Source: JACMLD01 sp963705285 (GTDB lineage: Bacteria > Bacteroidota > Bacteroidia > Chitinophagales > Chitinophagaceae). Taken from it: DNA of 64,000 bases. The notes beneath the pieces are model-generated. The model saw nothing but the letters and a program-made list of their open reading frames with translations. It searched no databases and was not told the DNA's origin. Each line of letters starts with the position of its first letter. Within the stretch, counting starts at the first letter, position 1. Positions 42,543-51,526 of the stretch are shown piece by piece. The stretch is from NCBI GenBank assembly GCA_963705285.1, contig OY970066.1, forward strand, positions 868,001-932,000, read 5' to 3'. A program made the translations under genes and the position numbers.

Positions 42543-44884
42543 ATTATCCGCAGCTTTGCATAATTAAGCATGATCTTTTTCTCGCCGTTCAGATCAAATT
42601 TTACTGTGGCAATGGGATTATGCGCTGATCCTTCCATTTTTACCACTTCACCAAATCCAAATTTCTGGTGTTCTACTTTCTGGCCTTCTTTCAGCGAAGA
42701 GGTGTCGCTGGGTACAAAGTCTGGTGAAGGCGTATGTTCTACTGTTTTGTTTGGTTGTTTGGGAACCACATAAGCAGGCGTGGTTTCTTTTTTCTTGTTG
42801 GGGGGAGCACCGTACCTTCTTTCTGCCTCATAGGCACCACCGCCATATCCGCCGCCGTTCATGCGTTCGTAAGCAGAATTGCCAAAACCAAACGATTGAT
42901 TTTTGGCACCGCCACCGGCATAACTTTTATCTGTATACTGCTCGGGAATTTCGTTTAAGAACCGGCTTGGATCGTTCTGAACCAGGTTACCGAATTTATA
43001 ACGGGTATTGGCATACGTAATCCATAGCTTTCTTTTTGCGCGGGTTATTACTACATAAAAAAGGCGTCTTTCTTCTTCCAGTTCCTCACGGGTGTTAATG
43101 CTCATGGCATTGGGAAAAAGCATTTCTTCCAGGCCCGCAGCAAATACGCAACCAAATTCAAGTCCTTTGGCGGCATGAATGGTCATTAGTTTTACGGTGT
43201 CTGCATTAGGGTCTTTTTCATCTGCATCGGTTAACAGGGTAATTTGCTGCAGGTAACTGCCGAGGCTTTTATCCACTACTTCTCCTTCTTCGGTATCCGG
43301 GCTTTCTGTCCATTCTTTGATAGAGTTGAGCAACTCCTGTATGTTTTCATAGCGTTGCACACCTTCGGTACTTTTATCGTTAAACAGTTCTTTTACAAAA
43401 GCTGTTTGTTTGCCAACATGTACGGCCACCTCATAGGCATTCTTGGTTTGCAGCATACTGGCAAAGCTCTTTATCATGAGCACAAAATTATCTATCGACT
43501 CCAGCGTACCGGCTTTGTAACCAAATTCTTTTGCCCTTTCCAGCACTTCAAAAAATGAAATATTGTGTTGGTTGGCGGCTAATATGGCCCGGTCTACAGA
43601 TGTTTTGCCGATACCCCTGGCAGGTATATTGATGATACGTTTAAGCGCTTCCTCGTCTCTGGAGTTTACCAGCAAGCGGAGGTAGGCCACATAATCTTTT
43701 ATTTCTTTGCGCTGGTAAAAACTGATACCGCCGTAAATAGTATACGCGATGCCCATACGGCGCAGGCTTTCCTCAAAAGCACGGCTTTGTGCATTGGTGC
43801 GGTACAGAATGGCAAAATCCCTGTTGTTGAAATGATTGCGCAGTTTCTGTTCCTGAATGGTATCTGCCACAAATTTTCCTTCTTCATTATCTGTCATGGT
43901 ACGCACCAGCTTTATTTTTTCGCCTTCTGCGTTCTCGGTGAAGAGGTGTTTTTCTATCTGGCCTTTGTTATTGCTGATGATTTCATTGGCTACATTGATA
44001 ATGTTTTGGGTGCTGCGGTAATTTTGCTCCAGCTTTACCACTTTTACATCGTCATAATCTTTTTGAAACTGCAGAATATTCTGAATGGTAGCACCCCGAA
44101 AACTGTAAATACTCTGTGCATCATCGCCCACCACACAAACATTCTCATGCTGGGCACCCAGTAGTTTTATGATTTCGTATTGTGCGGGGTTGGTATCCTG
44201 GTACTCATCTATGAGAATGTATTTAAACTTGCGTTGGTATTTGCTGAGTGCTTCCGGAAAATTTTTCAGCAGCTCATACATTTTAATAAGCAGGTCATCA
44301 AAATCCATTGCGCCGTTTTTAAAACAACGTTTGGCATACGCATCAAATATCTGCGCAATGGCCGGGCGGTTGCTGCGCATGTCTTCCTGCTGAATATAAT
44401 AATCATTGGCATATTCTGCCGGCCCCACCAATGCATTTTTAGCGCTTGAAATGCGGTTGTATACCGTGCCGGGTTTATAATGCTTATCATCCAGGTTCAG
44501 TTCGTTTACCACCGCTTTTACCACGCTCTTTGCATCGTCTGTATCATAAATGGTAAAACTGTTAGGGTAGCCCATGCGGTGTGCTTCTGAGCGTAGTATG
44601 CGTGCAAACACGCTGTGAAAAGTGCCGATATATAAATTACGCGCTTCAGAATTGCCGAGGGTTCTTTCTACCCTTTCTTTCATTTCCTTTGCGGCCTTGT
44701 TGGTAAATGTAAGTGCCAGTATATTGAATGCATCTATTTTGTGTTCTGCCATCAGGTGGGCAATACGTGTAGTAAGTACCTTGGTTTTACCGCTGCCTGC
44801 ACCCGCAATAATCATAATAGGCCCATCCTTATGCAGAACGGCCTCTTTCTGCGGTTCATTTAACCCTGCTAAATAATCAATCAT
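42530..44884 (-). CDS. pcrA: ATP-dependent DNA helicase PcrA/UvrD
   Basis: This 784-residue protein is a full-length SF1A helicase. Motifs are Q-motif 'GLNEPQKEAVLHKDGPIMII', Walker A 'AGAGSGKTKVLTTRI', motif II 'LIDEYQDTNPAQYEI', motif III 'VVGDDAQSIYSFRGATIQNI', motif V 'LMTIHAAKGLEFGCVFAAGL' and motif VI 'FYVVITRAKRKLWI'. A Gly/Tyr-rich linker (about 665-700) precedes the PcrA C-terminal Tudor-like domain ('VEHQKFGFGEVVKME'). It unwinds DNA in nucleotide excision repair, mismatch repair and replication restart. The last codons and stop lie within the 44-bp repeat array. Confidence 0.93.
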   Translation of the reverse strand: MIDYLAGLNEPQKEAVLHKDGPIMIIAGAGSGKTKVLTTRIAHLMAEHKIDAFNILALTFTNKAAKEMKERVERTLGNSEARNLYIGTFHSVFARILRSEAHRMGYPNSFTIYDTDDAKSVVKAVVNELNLDDKHYKPGTVYNRISSAKNALVGPAEYANDYYIQQEDMRSNRPAIAQIFDAYAKRCFKNGAMDFDDLLIKMYELLKNFPEALSKYQRKFKYILIDEYQDTNPAQYEIIKLLGAQHENVCVVGDDAQSIYSFRGATIQNILQFQKDYDDVKVVKLEQNYRSTQNIINVANEIISNNKGQIEKHLFTENAEGEKIKLVRTMTDNEEGKFVADTIQEQKLRNHFNNRDFAILYRTNAQSRAFEESLRRMGIAYTIYGGISFYQRKEIKDYVAYLRLLVNSRDEEALKRIINIPARGIGKTSVDRAILAANQHNISFFEVLERAKEFGYKAGTLESIDNFVLMIKSFASMLQTKNAYEVAVHVGKQTAFVKELFNDKSTEGVQRYENIQELLNSIKEWTESPDTEEGEVVDKSLGSYLQQITLLTDADEKDPNADTVKLMTIHAAKGLEFGCVFAAGLEEMLFPNAMSINTREELEEERRLFYVVITRAKRKLWITYANTRYKFGNLVQNDPSRFLNEIPEQYTDKSYAGGGAKNQSFGFGNSAYERMNGGGYGGGAYEAERRYGAPPNKKKETTPAYVVPKQPNKTVEHTPSPDFVPSDTSSLKEGQKVEHQKFGFGEVVKMEGSAHNPIATVKFDLNGEKKIMLNYAKLRIIENL

Positions 44885-44996
44885 GACTGCAATTTACAAT
44901 TAACGGGTGGGTGGTAAAGAAGTGTTGGAAAATATTTTGACAGGCGGCCCCGGCAATAATCTGCTTACGCAACTGCCTCTTTTTGTTTACAGGTAC

Positions 44997-45041
44997 AAAA
45001 AAACCGAAGTCCTTTACTATTTGTAAAAAGATTTCGGTTTG
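44997..45041 (-). terminator. intrinsic terminator after the 101-residue helical protein
   Basis: On the minus strand an imperfect stem AAACCGAAATCTTTTTAC / GTAAAGGACTTCGGTTT is followed directly by a run of T. It lies ~20 bp after the stop at 45060 and so ends that transcript before pcrA. Confidence 0.85.
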
Positions 45042-45059
45042 ATAATTAGGTGTTGAGTA

Positions 45060-45365
45060 TTATTTCACCGGTCCATCCTGCGGTTTTGGTGGCGGTGGTG
45101 TTTTCTCATCATCGCCTGCAATCTTATTCCATATTCCTTTTGCCGCAGCGGCCAGTTCATCAAATGTTTCGCCCGCCTCTTTTTTGAGGTGATCCAACTC
45201 CTCTTTTACATCTACTTTATTGATTTTTTCCCAGGCTTCTTCGGCGGCTTCTTTTATTTGTTCGCCCAGTTTGCCTGCTTCCTCTTTTAATTCGTCGAGC
45301 TTTGCACTTGCCTGGCTTTTAAAATCTGATGATTTTTCGTTTGCTGAACCGCTATTCTCTGCCAT
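45060..45365 (-). CDS. small amphipathic-helical protein (YtxH/apolipoprotein-like)
   Basis: This 101-residue protein is nearly all charged helix: 'SQASAKLDELKEEAGKLGEQ', 'IKEAAEEAWEKINKVDVKEE', 'LDHLKKEAGETFDELAAAAK' with an 11-residue-like repeat of Ala, Glu and Lys, then a Pro/Lys-rich tail 'PPPPKPQDGPVK'. Such sequences are found as stress or membrane-associated proteins (YtxH-type, without the transmembrane helix here). No enzyme motif exists. A strong terminator follows. Confidence 0.75.
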   Translation of the reverse strand: MAENSGSANEKSSDFKSQASAKLDELKEEAGKLGEQIKEAAEEAWEKINKVDVKEELDHLKKEAGETFDELAAAAKGIWNKIAGDDEKTPPPPKPQDGPVK

Positions 45366-45418
45366 ATAAATAAGGTTTACATGATTAATAAAAATCGAAA
45401 CTGCCTTGGTTGATCAAA

Positions 45419-45580
45419 CTAAGATCCCCTTTGCGATCCGCCGGTTAGTTTGGTATTGCGGGTTACCGCTTTTGTATTGGCTTTTCCCTTTGCATTCTGC
45501 GCACCTGCTTTACCGCCCGCCTGGTTTCCGCCACCTGGGCGACTATCTTTCTTATTTTTTTTGTTTGGGATGAGTGACAT
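45419..45580 (-). CDS. small basic Gly/Lys-rich protein
   Basis: From the ATG at 45580 this is a 53-residue protein: 'MSLIPNKKNKKDSRPGGGNQ' and 'KGKANTKAVTRNTKLTGGSQ', rich in Lys, Gly and Gln without hydrophobic core, so intrinsically disordered and nucleic-acid-like in charge. A longer start (45628) adds a hydrophobic stretch but not a proper signal. Similar short ORFs are seen in Chitinophagaceae; no function can be given. Confidence 0.55.
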   Translation of the reverse strand: MSLIPNKKNKKDSRPGGGNQAGGKAGAQNAKGKANTKAVTRNTKLTGGSQRGS

Positions 45581-45773
45581 GATTAAAAGTTTTATTGATA
45601 AATGTAAACAAATTGGCAGTAAAAACACCCGTATGCCAAAACAAGTTTTGCTAAATTCTATAAAAGGAAATTAAAGCAAAATTGTTGGATTGCCGATTTT
45701 GGGATTTATTGATTGGTTGTTCCCGCAATTTGACACTTTCCTTTTAAATAGCTTGTCTTTGACCAACCAAAAA

Positions 45774-46247
45774 TCAGGCTTTTTTCATTTGCATTTTAGC
45801 CGGTTTTCTTGCCCAGCGTGATAGTTCTGTGGCATCAAACATCAGTACTAATACATCGTTTTCAAACCTGAAGCGGTTGGTACGCAACAGGCTCCGTAAA
45901 AAAGCGGCTTCATCATACCCGCTGCAAAACATGCGGCTGGTGGCAATATTCTCGTTGAAAACCAAACTTGAATCTGTCTTTTGAAAGCGTCCGCGCATGG
46001 TATTACAGCCCGTATTACCGGTAAAAGTTCCAGATGAAACCTGCAGGTTTAATATCGGCGTTTTGCCCGCTGCGGTATCGGCAGCAATCATGGGTTGCAG
46101 AAACCATTGCCCATTCAGCGAAATAGTATCTGCAACAGACTTTACTGCGTGCATAGTCGGATCGCTATTTTTAGCACGGGTGGCTTTTGTATTGGTACTG
46201 CCGGCACATAAAATATGTATGGCTGCCAGAAATAGTAATGTTTTCAT
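45774..46247 (-). CDS. META-domain (HslJ-like) secreted protein
   Basis: This 157-residue protein has an N-terminal signal and a META domain (about 45-145): 'SLNGQWFLQPMIAADTAAGK', 'GTFTGNTGCNTMRGRFQKTD' (the GNTGCN motif) and 'RFENDVLVLMFDATELSRWA'. META proteins such as HslJ are linked to heat or antibiotic stress in the outer membrane or periplasm; the activity is unknown. It is a single-gene unit. Confidence 0.85.
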   Translation of the reverse strand: MKTLLFLAAIHILCAGSTNTKATRAKNSDPTMHAVKSVADTISLNGQWFLQPMIAADTAAGKTPILNLQVSSGTFTGNTGCNTMRGRFQKTDSSLVFNENIATSRMFCSGYDEAAFLRSLLRTNRFRFENDVLVLMFDATELSRWARKPAKMQMKKA

Positions 46248-46417
46248 ACACTGAATTTATACCTGGTATAATAAAAAAACTATGCCAAGAAGGCCTGCGC
46301 ACATATTGGCAGGCAATCGACTGGCTGCTCAGCATGATTAGTAAATACGTTAGCGCCTTGCTATTTAGAAATTGATTAACAAGGTTTTGAGTCTATACAG
46401 CCAATAATATCTATTGC

Positions 46418-47506
46418 CTAAGGGTAAATGGCGGGGGACATTATTGGGTAAATACCATTGACAGCCACGGCAGGCTTTTCCTTTTTCACTTTTAACCGGT
46501 AGCGCAGTATGGTATCGTTGTTATACACAACATGCAGCCATTCTTTGGTATTATCTTCTACGGTAAAAATATAACGAAGCTGCTGTTTATTTTTATCGGT
46601 AGCCAGTGGTTCAACAAATGCCAGTGAAGGGTTTATTTTCTGCAATACGCTGTCGAAAGCTGTAATGGTATCTGCGGCCATCTTACTATCGGCCAGCCAA
46701 TCAGCACTTTCCAAAAACAATTGCACGGTATCGCCCACGGCTGCTTCTATAATGCCGGTTTGCGGCATATAATTACTGATTCGATATTTTGCAAACGACC
46801 TGCTTTTATAGGGTGCATGCATCAATTCTGGCGGAGCCGTTGGTTTTTCCATGAGTGTCCACCTCAGATCATCCGGAAAATGGTCTGTTAGGAAATCTTC
46901 CGGCATAGCTAAAAAATATTTTTCATCATACCGTTTAAAGAACTGGTCGCCGCTGTAAGAAGTATAACCGCTTGCCCAAGTTACATCCAGCAAACGCCAG
47001 GCACTGTCGATGTAAACCGCATTCCAGGTATGGTTACACCGAAAAGGTGGCTGCCGACTCAGGTCTCCTTTGGCAAAACCGGTAATAACAGCGCTGCGCA
47101 GGCCGGCATAATCGCAGAGGCTTTTAAATAAACGGGCATAACCGTCACACACAGCCGATTTACTTTGCAATACCATTTCAGCCATCATATCATTGGCCGA
47201 CTTCCACCCGCCGGTATCTGGTAACAATGCGCGAGTGGTAACAGTGTTTGTTTTGATGCCGGTTTTCCTTACCCGGTAGGTAATGTGCTCTGTAATCCAG
47301 CTGAAAATTGATCGTACCTTTTCTTTTTCCGATGTGTACCCGGCTGTCAATAAAAAAGCCAGTTGGGCCGGGGATGCAGGTTCTATAGATTTTACGCGGT
47401 GGTCTATTTCATAAAAGCTTACCTGTTGTTGCTGCGCCAATGCGGAAGCGTTAGCAAGCATAGCCATAATTAAAAATGGCAGGTATAGTTTTATAGAAGC
47501 AAACAT
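46418..47506 (-). CDS. transglutaminase-like domain protein, exported
   Basis: This 362-residue protein has a signal peptide (to about residue 24) and a transglutaminase-like/kyphoscoliosis peptidase-type domain in the middle (about 60-200). The nucleophile Cys is in 'SKSAVCDGYARLFKSLCDYA', the His in 'FRCNHTWNAVYIDSAW' and the Asp in 'RLLDVTWASGYTSY', which gives a full Cys-His-Asp triad. The C-terminal ~150 residues are beta-rich. It would act as a periplasmic or surface peptidase or cross-linker. It is a single-gene unit and is not closely related to the shorter-motif protein at 8189. Confidence 0.87.
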   Translation of the reverse strand: MFASIKLYLPFLIMAMLANASALAQQQQVSFYEIDHRVKSIEPASPAQLAFLLTAGYTSEKEKVRSIFSWITEHITYRVRKTGIKTNTVTTRALLPDTGGWKSANDMMAEMVLQSKSAVCDGYARLFKSLCDYAGLRSAVITGFAKGDLSRQPPFRCNHTWNAVYIDSAWRLLDVTWASGYTSYSGDQFFKRYDEKYFLAMPEDFLTDHFPDDLRWTLMEKPTAPPELMHAPYKSRSFAKYRISNYMPQTGIIEAAVGDTVQLFLESADWLADSKMAADTITAFDSVLQKINPSLAFVEPLATDKNKQQLRYIFTVEDNTKEWLHVVYNNDTILRYRLKVKKEKPAVAVNGIYPIMSPAIYP

Positions 47507-47620
47507 AGTTCTGTAGCCGGTTGCAAATATTGAGTAGATAGATACGCAGCCTTTGCCAGTGCAAACTACGCAAAAGCATGGTGACGGGCGGCAGACCCGG
47601 TTATATTACCAATATTTTAT

Positions 47621-48688
47621 CTACCCTCTTTTGGCCCTCAGGTACTGATCGGGCCAGGCAATATCTACGCCCAACTCTTTGGCGGCATGCAACGGAAAGT
47701 AGGGATCGCGCAACAGTTCGCGTGCCATCACAATAAGATCTGCCTGGCCATTGGTCACAATGGCATCTGCCTGGCCTGCGCTGGTGATCATGCCCACGGC
47801 GCCCGTTAATATACCTGCTTCTTTTTTTATTTTTTCAGCAAAAGGTACCTGGTAACCTGGGCCAACAACAATTTGCTGGTTAACAGACAGTCCGCCTGAC
47901 GAACAGTCTATCAGGTCTATGCCTTTTTCTTTTAGTATAACTGCCAGTTTCACGGCTTCTACTTCGTTCCAGCCGCCTGGCGCCCAATCGGTGGCAGATA
48001 TGCGAACAAACAACGGCAGATCTTTTGGCCAAACAGTCTGTATGCCCTCGGTTACCTGCAGCAAAAAGCGTATCCGGTTGTCAAATGAACCGCCATAGTC
48101 ATCAGTGCGTTGATTGCTGAGGGGCGATAAAAATTCATGTATCAGGTAGCCATGCGCGGCATGTATTTCAATCAGTTTAAAACCTGCAGAGAGGGCTCGT
48201 TGTGCAGCCGTTTTAAAATCTGTAATCACTTTTTCTATGCCTTCTGCCGTTAATGCTTCGGGCGCCATCTCCCCTTCTTTAAAAGGAATGGCACTGGGTG
48301 CCACCGTTTGCCAGCCGCCCTCTTCTTTTGTTAATTGGCGATTGCCTTTCCATGGTGCAGGCGAACTCGCTTTTCTGCCTGCATGGGCCAGCTGTATACC
48401 CGCCACTGAACCGTGTTTATGAATAAACGACACAATGTTTTTCAATTTTTCCAGGTGCGCGTTTTTCCAGATACCCAAATCATCAGGGGAAATACGTCCT
48501 TCGGGCGATACCGCCGTTGCTTCTGTAATGATAAGTCCGGCACCACCTACCGCCCGGCTGCCCAAATGCACGAGGTGCCATTCATTGGCAAAACCATCAA
48601 CAGAAGAATATTCGCACATGGGCGATACCACGATGCGGTTTTTAAGTGTTACAGATTTAAAAGTAATCGGCGTGAATAGTTGTGCCAT
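47621..48688 (-). CDS. namA: NADPH dehydrogenase NamA (Old Yellow Enzyme, YqjM-type)
   Basis: From the ATG at 48688 this is a 355-residue TIM-barrel FMN enzyme. The start 'MAQLFTPITFKSVTLKNRIV' and 'SPMCEYSSVDGFANEWH' (with the YqjM-type Cys near the flavin) are typical. The substrate His pair is in 'IEIHAAHGYLIHEFLSPLSN', followed by 'QRTDDYGGSFDNRIRFLLQV', and the phosphate/FMN end is 'VVGPGYQVPFAEKIKKEAGI' to 'MARELLRDPYFPLHAAKELG'. It reduces activated C=C bonds (enones, nitro-olefins) with NADPH in the cytoplasm. A longer start to 48766 has no family match. It is divergent from the CvfB-like gene. Confidence 0.92.
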   Translation of the reverse strand: MAQLFTPITFKSVTLKNRIVVSPMCEYSSVDGFANEWHLVHLGSRAVGGAGLIITEATAVSPEGRISPDDLGIWKNAHLEKLKNIVSFIHKHGSVAGIQLAHAGRKASSPAPWKGNRQLTKEEGGWQTVAPSAIPFKEGEMAPEALTAEGIEKVITDFKTAAQRALSAGFKLIEIHAAHGYLIHEFLSPLSNQRTDDYGGSFDNRIRFLLQVTEGIQTVWPKDLPLFVRISATDWAPGGWNEVEAVKLAVILKEKGIDLIDCSSGGLSVNQQIVVGPGYQVPFAEKIKKEAGILTGAVGMITSAGQADAIVTNGQADLIVMARELLRDPYFPLHAAKELGVDIAWPDQYLRAKRG

Positions 48689-48847
48689 AACAGGGTTTAT
48701 AGTGCAAAAATGCGTTTTTGTAATTACATACAAAGCGGTCTTTTGTTCATTACGCTTGCGCAACATGCAATTACGGCTGTATAGGATATGGTTGTTTTCT
48801 CAAGGCTTATTTATTGTACTTACCTTCGGCCAGCAAAAGTTTTTATT

Positions 48848-49678
48848 ATGGTAAATGTGGGCGCATACAATGCATTGACGGTACAACGCATTACACAGTT
48901 TGGCGTTTTTTTGGAAGATGGCAAAGAAGGCCTGCTGCTGCCCACCCGTTTTGTGCCACCACGTACCAAAGTGGGTGACGTGCTCAATGTTTTTGTGTAC
49001 CACGATTCTGAAGACCGGTTAATTGCTACTACACAACAACCCAAAGCCATTGCCGGCGAAATTGCCTATTTACAGTGTGTAGCCATTACCAACCAAGGGG
49101 CGTTTCTAGACTGGGGGCTGATGAAAGATCTTTTTGTGCCCCGCAGTAAACAGCTCAGCGGCATGCGCGTAGGTGGCAATTACCTGGTTAAAATTTACAT
49201 TGATGCACAAACTGGTCGTGCCGCTGCCACCGAAAAATTAGAATTTGAACTCAGCAATGAAACCCTCAGCGTAAAAGAAAAGGATGTGGTGCAATTAATT
49301 GTTTACCGTCGCACAGATATTGGGTACGTGGTCATTATCAATAACCGGCACACCGGCGTTTTGCACAACAACGAAATTTACCGCAACATACAAGTCGGTG
49401 ATCGGTTTGATGGATTTATAAAACACATCAGGCCCGATAATAAAATTGATGTAGCGGCGGGTAAACCAGGTTACGAAAGGGTAGAAGATGAATCCGAAAA
49501 AATTCTCAGGTTACTGGCCGAAAGCAATGGTTACCTGCCTTATTATGACAAATCTTCGCCGGAAGAAATTTACGATGTATTTGGAATGAGTAAAAAAACG
49601 TTTAAGATGGTTACCGGCGGCTTATACAAACAACGAAAAATCATCTTTACAGAAACCGGTATTAAACTGGTGGACTAA
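48848..49678 (+). CDS. CvfB-like S1 RNA-binding protein
   Basis: From the ATG at 48848 the product has 276 residues. Repeated S1-like OB domains are visible ('NALTVQRITQFGVFLEDGKE', 'VAITNQGAFLDWGLMKDLFV', 'GDRFDGFIKHIRPDNKIDVA') and a C-terminal winged helix ('EEIYDVFGMSKKTFKMVTGG'). This is the architecture of CvfB, which binds RNA and affects gene expression in Firmicutes. It is cytoplasmic. A strong hairpin follows the stop. Longer starts to 48788 give no conserved sequence. Confidence 0.87.
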   Translation: MVNVGAYNALTVQRITQFGVFLEDGKEGLLLPTRFVPPRTKVGDVLNVFVYHDSEDRLIATTQQPKAIAGEIAYLQCVAITNQGAFLDWGLMKDLFVPRSKQLSGMRVGGNYLVKIYIDAQTGRAAATEKLEFELSNETLSVKEKDVVQLIVYRRTDIGYVVIINNRHTGVLHNNEIYRNIQVGDRFDGFIKHIRPDNKIDVAAGKPGYERVEDESEKILRLLAESNGYLPYYDKSSPEEIYDVFGMSKKTFKMVTGGLYKQRKIIFTETGIKLVD

Positions 49679-49684
49679 AAAATA

Positions 49685-49712
49685 ACCGGCATATCCTTTC
49701 GGGTATGCCGGT
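49685..49712 (+). terminator. hairpin after the CvfB-like gene
   Basis: ACCGGCATATCC (49685-49696) pairs with GGGTATGCCGGT (49701-49712), with one G-U pair and a TTTC loop, 7 bp after the stop codon. No U-run follows, so it may be Rho-assisted or mRNA-stabilising. Confidence 0.7.
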
Positions 49713-49819
49713 CTTGATCATTGGGACAAATCAACCTCACATCTTCCTGTGTATCTTTTTTCTTTTTGTTTTTTCTATTGTGGTTAGAGATACTATTGTG
49801 GTTAGAGATAATAAATGCA

Positions 49820-50116
49820 CTAGGCGGCATGTTGTAACTCGGCGGCAAATTCATTCAATTTGCCTGCTATTTCCATTTCCACAACCGGTGGTATTACATC
49901 AGCCATAGTGTCTGTTTCTGCATATCTTTCAAGCCCTTCATCCCATCCAAACACGTGCACGGGACCATTATTATAACTTACCCTGTACATCATATCACCA
50001 CTGGCCACTATAAACGGAGTTGCATTTACTTCATACACACGATTGTTTATAGCCAATTCAAAATTCTTTGCCGGTATACGTTGTTTTTTTGACCTGCTTG
50101 GTTTTGTATGTTCCAT
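49820..50116 (-). CDS. small hypothetical cytoplasmic protein
   Basis: From the ATG at 50116 this is a 98-residue protein starting with a basic stretch ('MEHTKPSRSKKQRIPAKNFE') and then a compact mixed sequence ('INNRVYEVNATPFIVASGDM', 'VHVFGWDEGLERYAETDTMA'). No signal peptide, membrane helix or known motif was seen. It may be a small regulatory or structural protein. Confidence 0.55.
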   Translation of the reverse strand: MEHTKPSRSKKQRIPAKNFELAINNRVYEVNATPFIVASGDMMYRVSYNNGPVHVFGWDEGLERYAETDTMADVIPPVVEMEIAGKLNEFAAELQHAA

Positions 50117-50413
50117 AAAATCAATTTTATTGTTAGTAATAAATGTCTGACTGTAGAAAAACAACAAACATGCCTTTATGCCAATTTTATGCTGCAATAA
50201 CTCTTATTCACACATTTTTAGTTGGTTATGCCGCTGCGGACATATAAATTGCAAATCAAAAAATGTGGAAATCTGGGTAAATTATTGGCCTTTGGGCTTC
50301 GCCTCCACTACTAACTTTAAAACGACATTAAAATTGAGGCAAATTCGTAGATATTATTTTAACTATCTTCATCAGCAGCCAAAGGCCTTTCACTTTTAAA
50401 AGATTGTTTATCT
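50117..50413. other. intergenic region with a distant inverted repeat
   Basis: No gene was seen in this ~300-bp divergent region. GGCCTTTGGGCT (about 50287) and AGCCAAAGGCC (about 50383) are complementary apart from one extra base, so a long-range hairpin could form in the leader of the ketoacyl synthase gene. The promoter could not be fixed. Confidence 0.35.
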
Positions 50414-51487
50414 ATGTTTTCTTCTGTTATTACCGGCACAGGGTGTTATATTCCAACGGATATTCAATCTAATTCCGATTTTTTTCAACATGTATTTTAT
50501 ACAGATCTCGGACATCATTTGGATACACCTTCTCCAGAAGTAGTAGAAAAATTCCGCAAGATAACGGGCATCAGTGAACGCCGTTATGCAGAAGACAGTA
50601 TGAATGCTTCTGACCTTGCTACCCTTGCCGCGCGCAAGGCTTTGGAAGATGCTGGTACGGATCCTGAAACCATTGACCAGATTATTGTGGCCCACAACTT
50701 TGGCGATGTAGTAAAAGAAACTATCCAGATGGACGCAGTACCGTCGCTGGCAAGCCGTGTTAAACACCGGTTGGGTATTGCCAACTTTTCATGTATTGCT
50801 TATGACATTTTATTTGGCTGCCCGGGATGGATACAGGGCATTATTCAGGCCGATGCTTTCTTTAAAGCCGGGCTGGCAAAAAAATGCCTGGTCATTGGTA
50901 CAGAAACACTGTCGAGGGTAATTGATCTTTATGACCGCGACAGTATGATTTTTGCAGATGGCGCCGGCGCCTGTGTAATAGAATACAAAGAAGTAAACGG
51001 CAATGGCAGCGGCATCATCAGTGCCAGCATGCAAAGCCATACTTTGAAAGAAGTTGGTTATATAGACATGGGTAAATCTAATTACCCCGAAAGCGATGAG
51101 CGGATTCGCTTTATGAAAATGAAAGGCCGCAAAGTGTATGAATATGCCATGACGCACGTGCCCGCTGCCATGAAAGAATGTCTTGACAAAAGCGGTATCG
51201 GCATTGGCGATTTAAAAAAGATTTTTATTCACCAAGCCAATGAAAAAATGGATGACGCCATAGTAAAAGCGTTTTATAAACTCTATAATATTGATACGCC
51301 ACCAACGCATATTATGCCCATGAGTATTCAATGGCTGGGCAACAGTTCTGTGGCCACCGTGCCCACGTTATACGATCTGGTGCTTAAAAACCAGGTAGAA
51401 CACCATCATCTTGAGCGGGGCGATGTAATAATTTTTGCTTCTGTTGGTGCGGGTATGAATATCAATGCCGTTTGTTATCGCTACTAA
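50414..51487 (+). CDS. beta-ketoacyl-ACP synthase III family protein (FabH-like)
   Basis: This 357-residue thiolase-fold enzyme has Cys136 in 'CIAYDILFGCPGWIQG', His in 'KKIFIHQANEKMDDAI' and Asn in 'QWLGNSSVATVPTLYDLVLK', the Cys-His-Asn triad of ketoacyl synthase III. It is longer than E. coli FabH (317), and 'FGCPGW' replaces the usual 'GCSGF', so it may prefer an acyl-CoA or ACP substrate other than that of housekeeping FabH. It would condense an acyl starter with malonyl-ACP in the cytoplasm. It stands alone, with the hybrid kinase convergent. No other lipid gene is near. Confidence 0.88.
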   Translation: MFSSVITGTGCYIPTDIQSNSDFFQHVFYTDLGHHLDTPSPEVVEKFRKITGISERRYAEDSMNASDLATLAARKALEDAGTDPETIDQIIVAHNFGDVVKETIQMDAVPSLASRVKHRLGIANFSCIAYDILFGCPGWIQGIIQADAFFKAGLAKKCLVIGTETLSRVIDLYDRDSMIFADGAGACVIEYKEVNGNGSGIISASMQSHTLKEVGYIDMGKSNYPESDERIRFMKMKGRKVYEYAMTHVPAAMKECLDKSGIGIGDLKKIFIHQANEKMDDAIVKAFYKLYNIDTPPTHIMPMSIQWLGNSSVATVPTLYDLVLKNQVEHHHLERGDVIIFASVGAGMNINAVCYRY

Positions 51488-51526
51488 GCGGTTGTACTGC
51501 ATTGCGGCTACAGGCGATTCTTCTAT

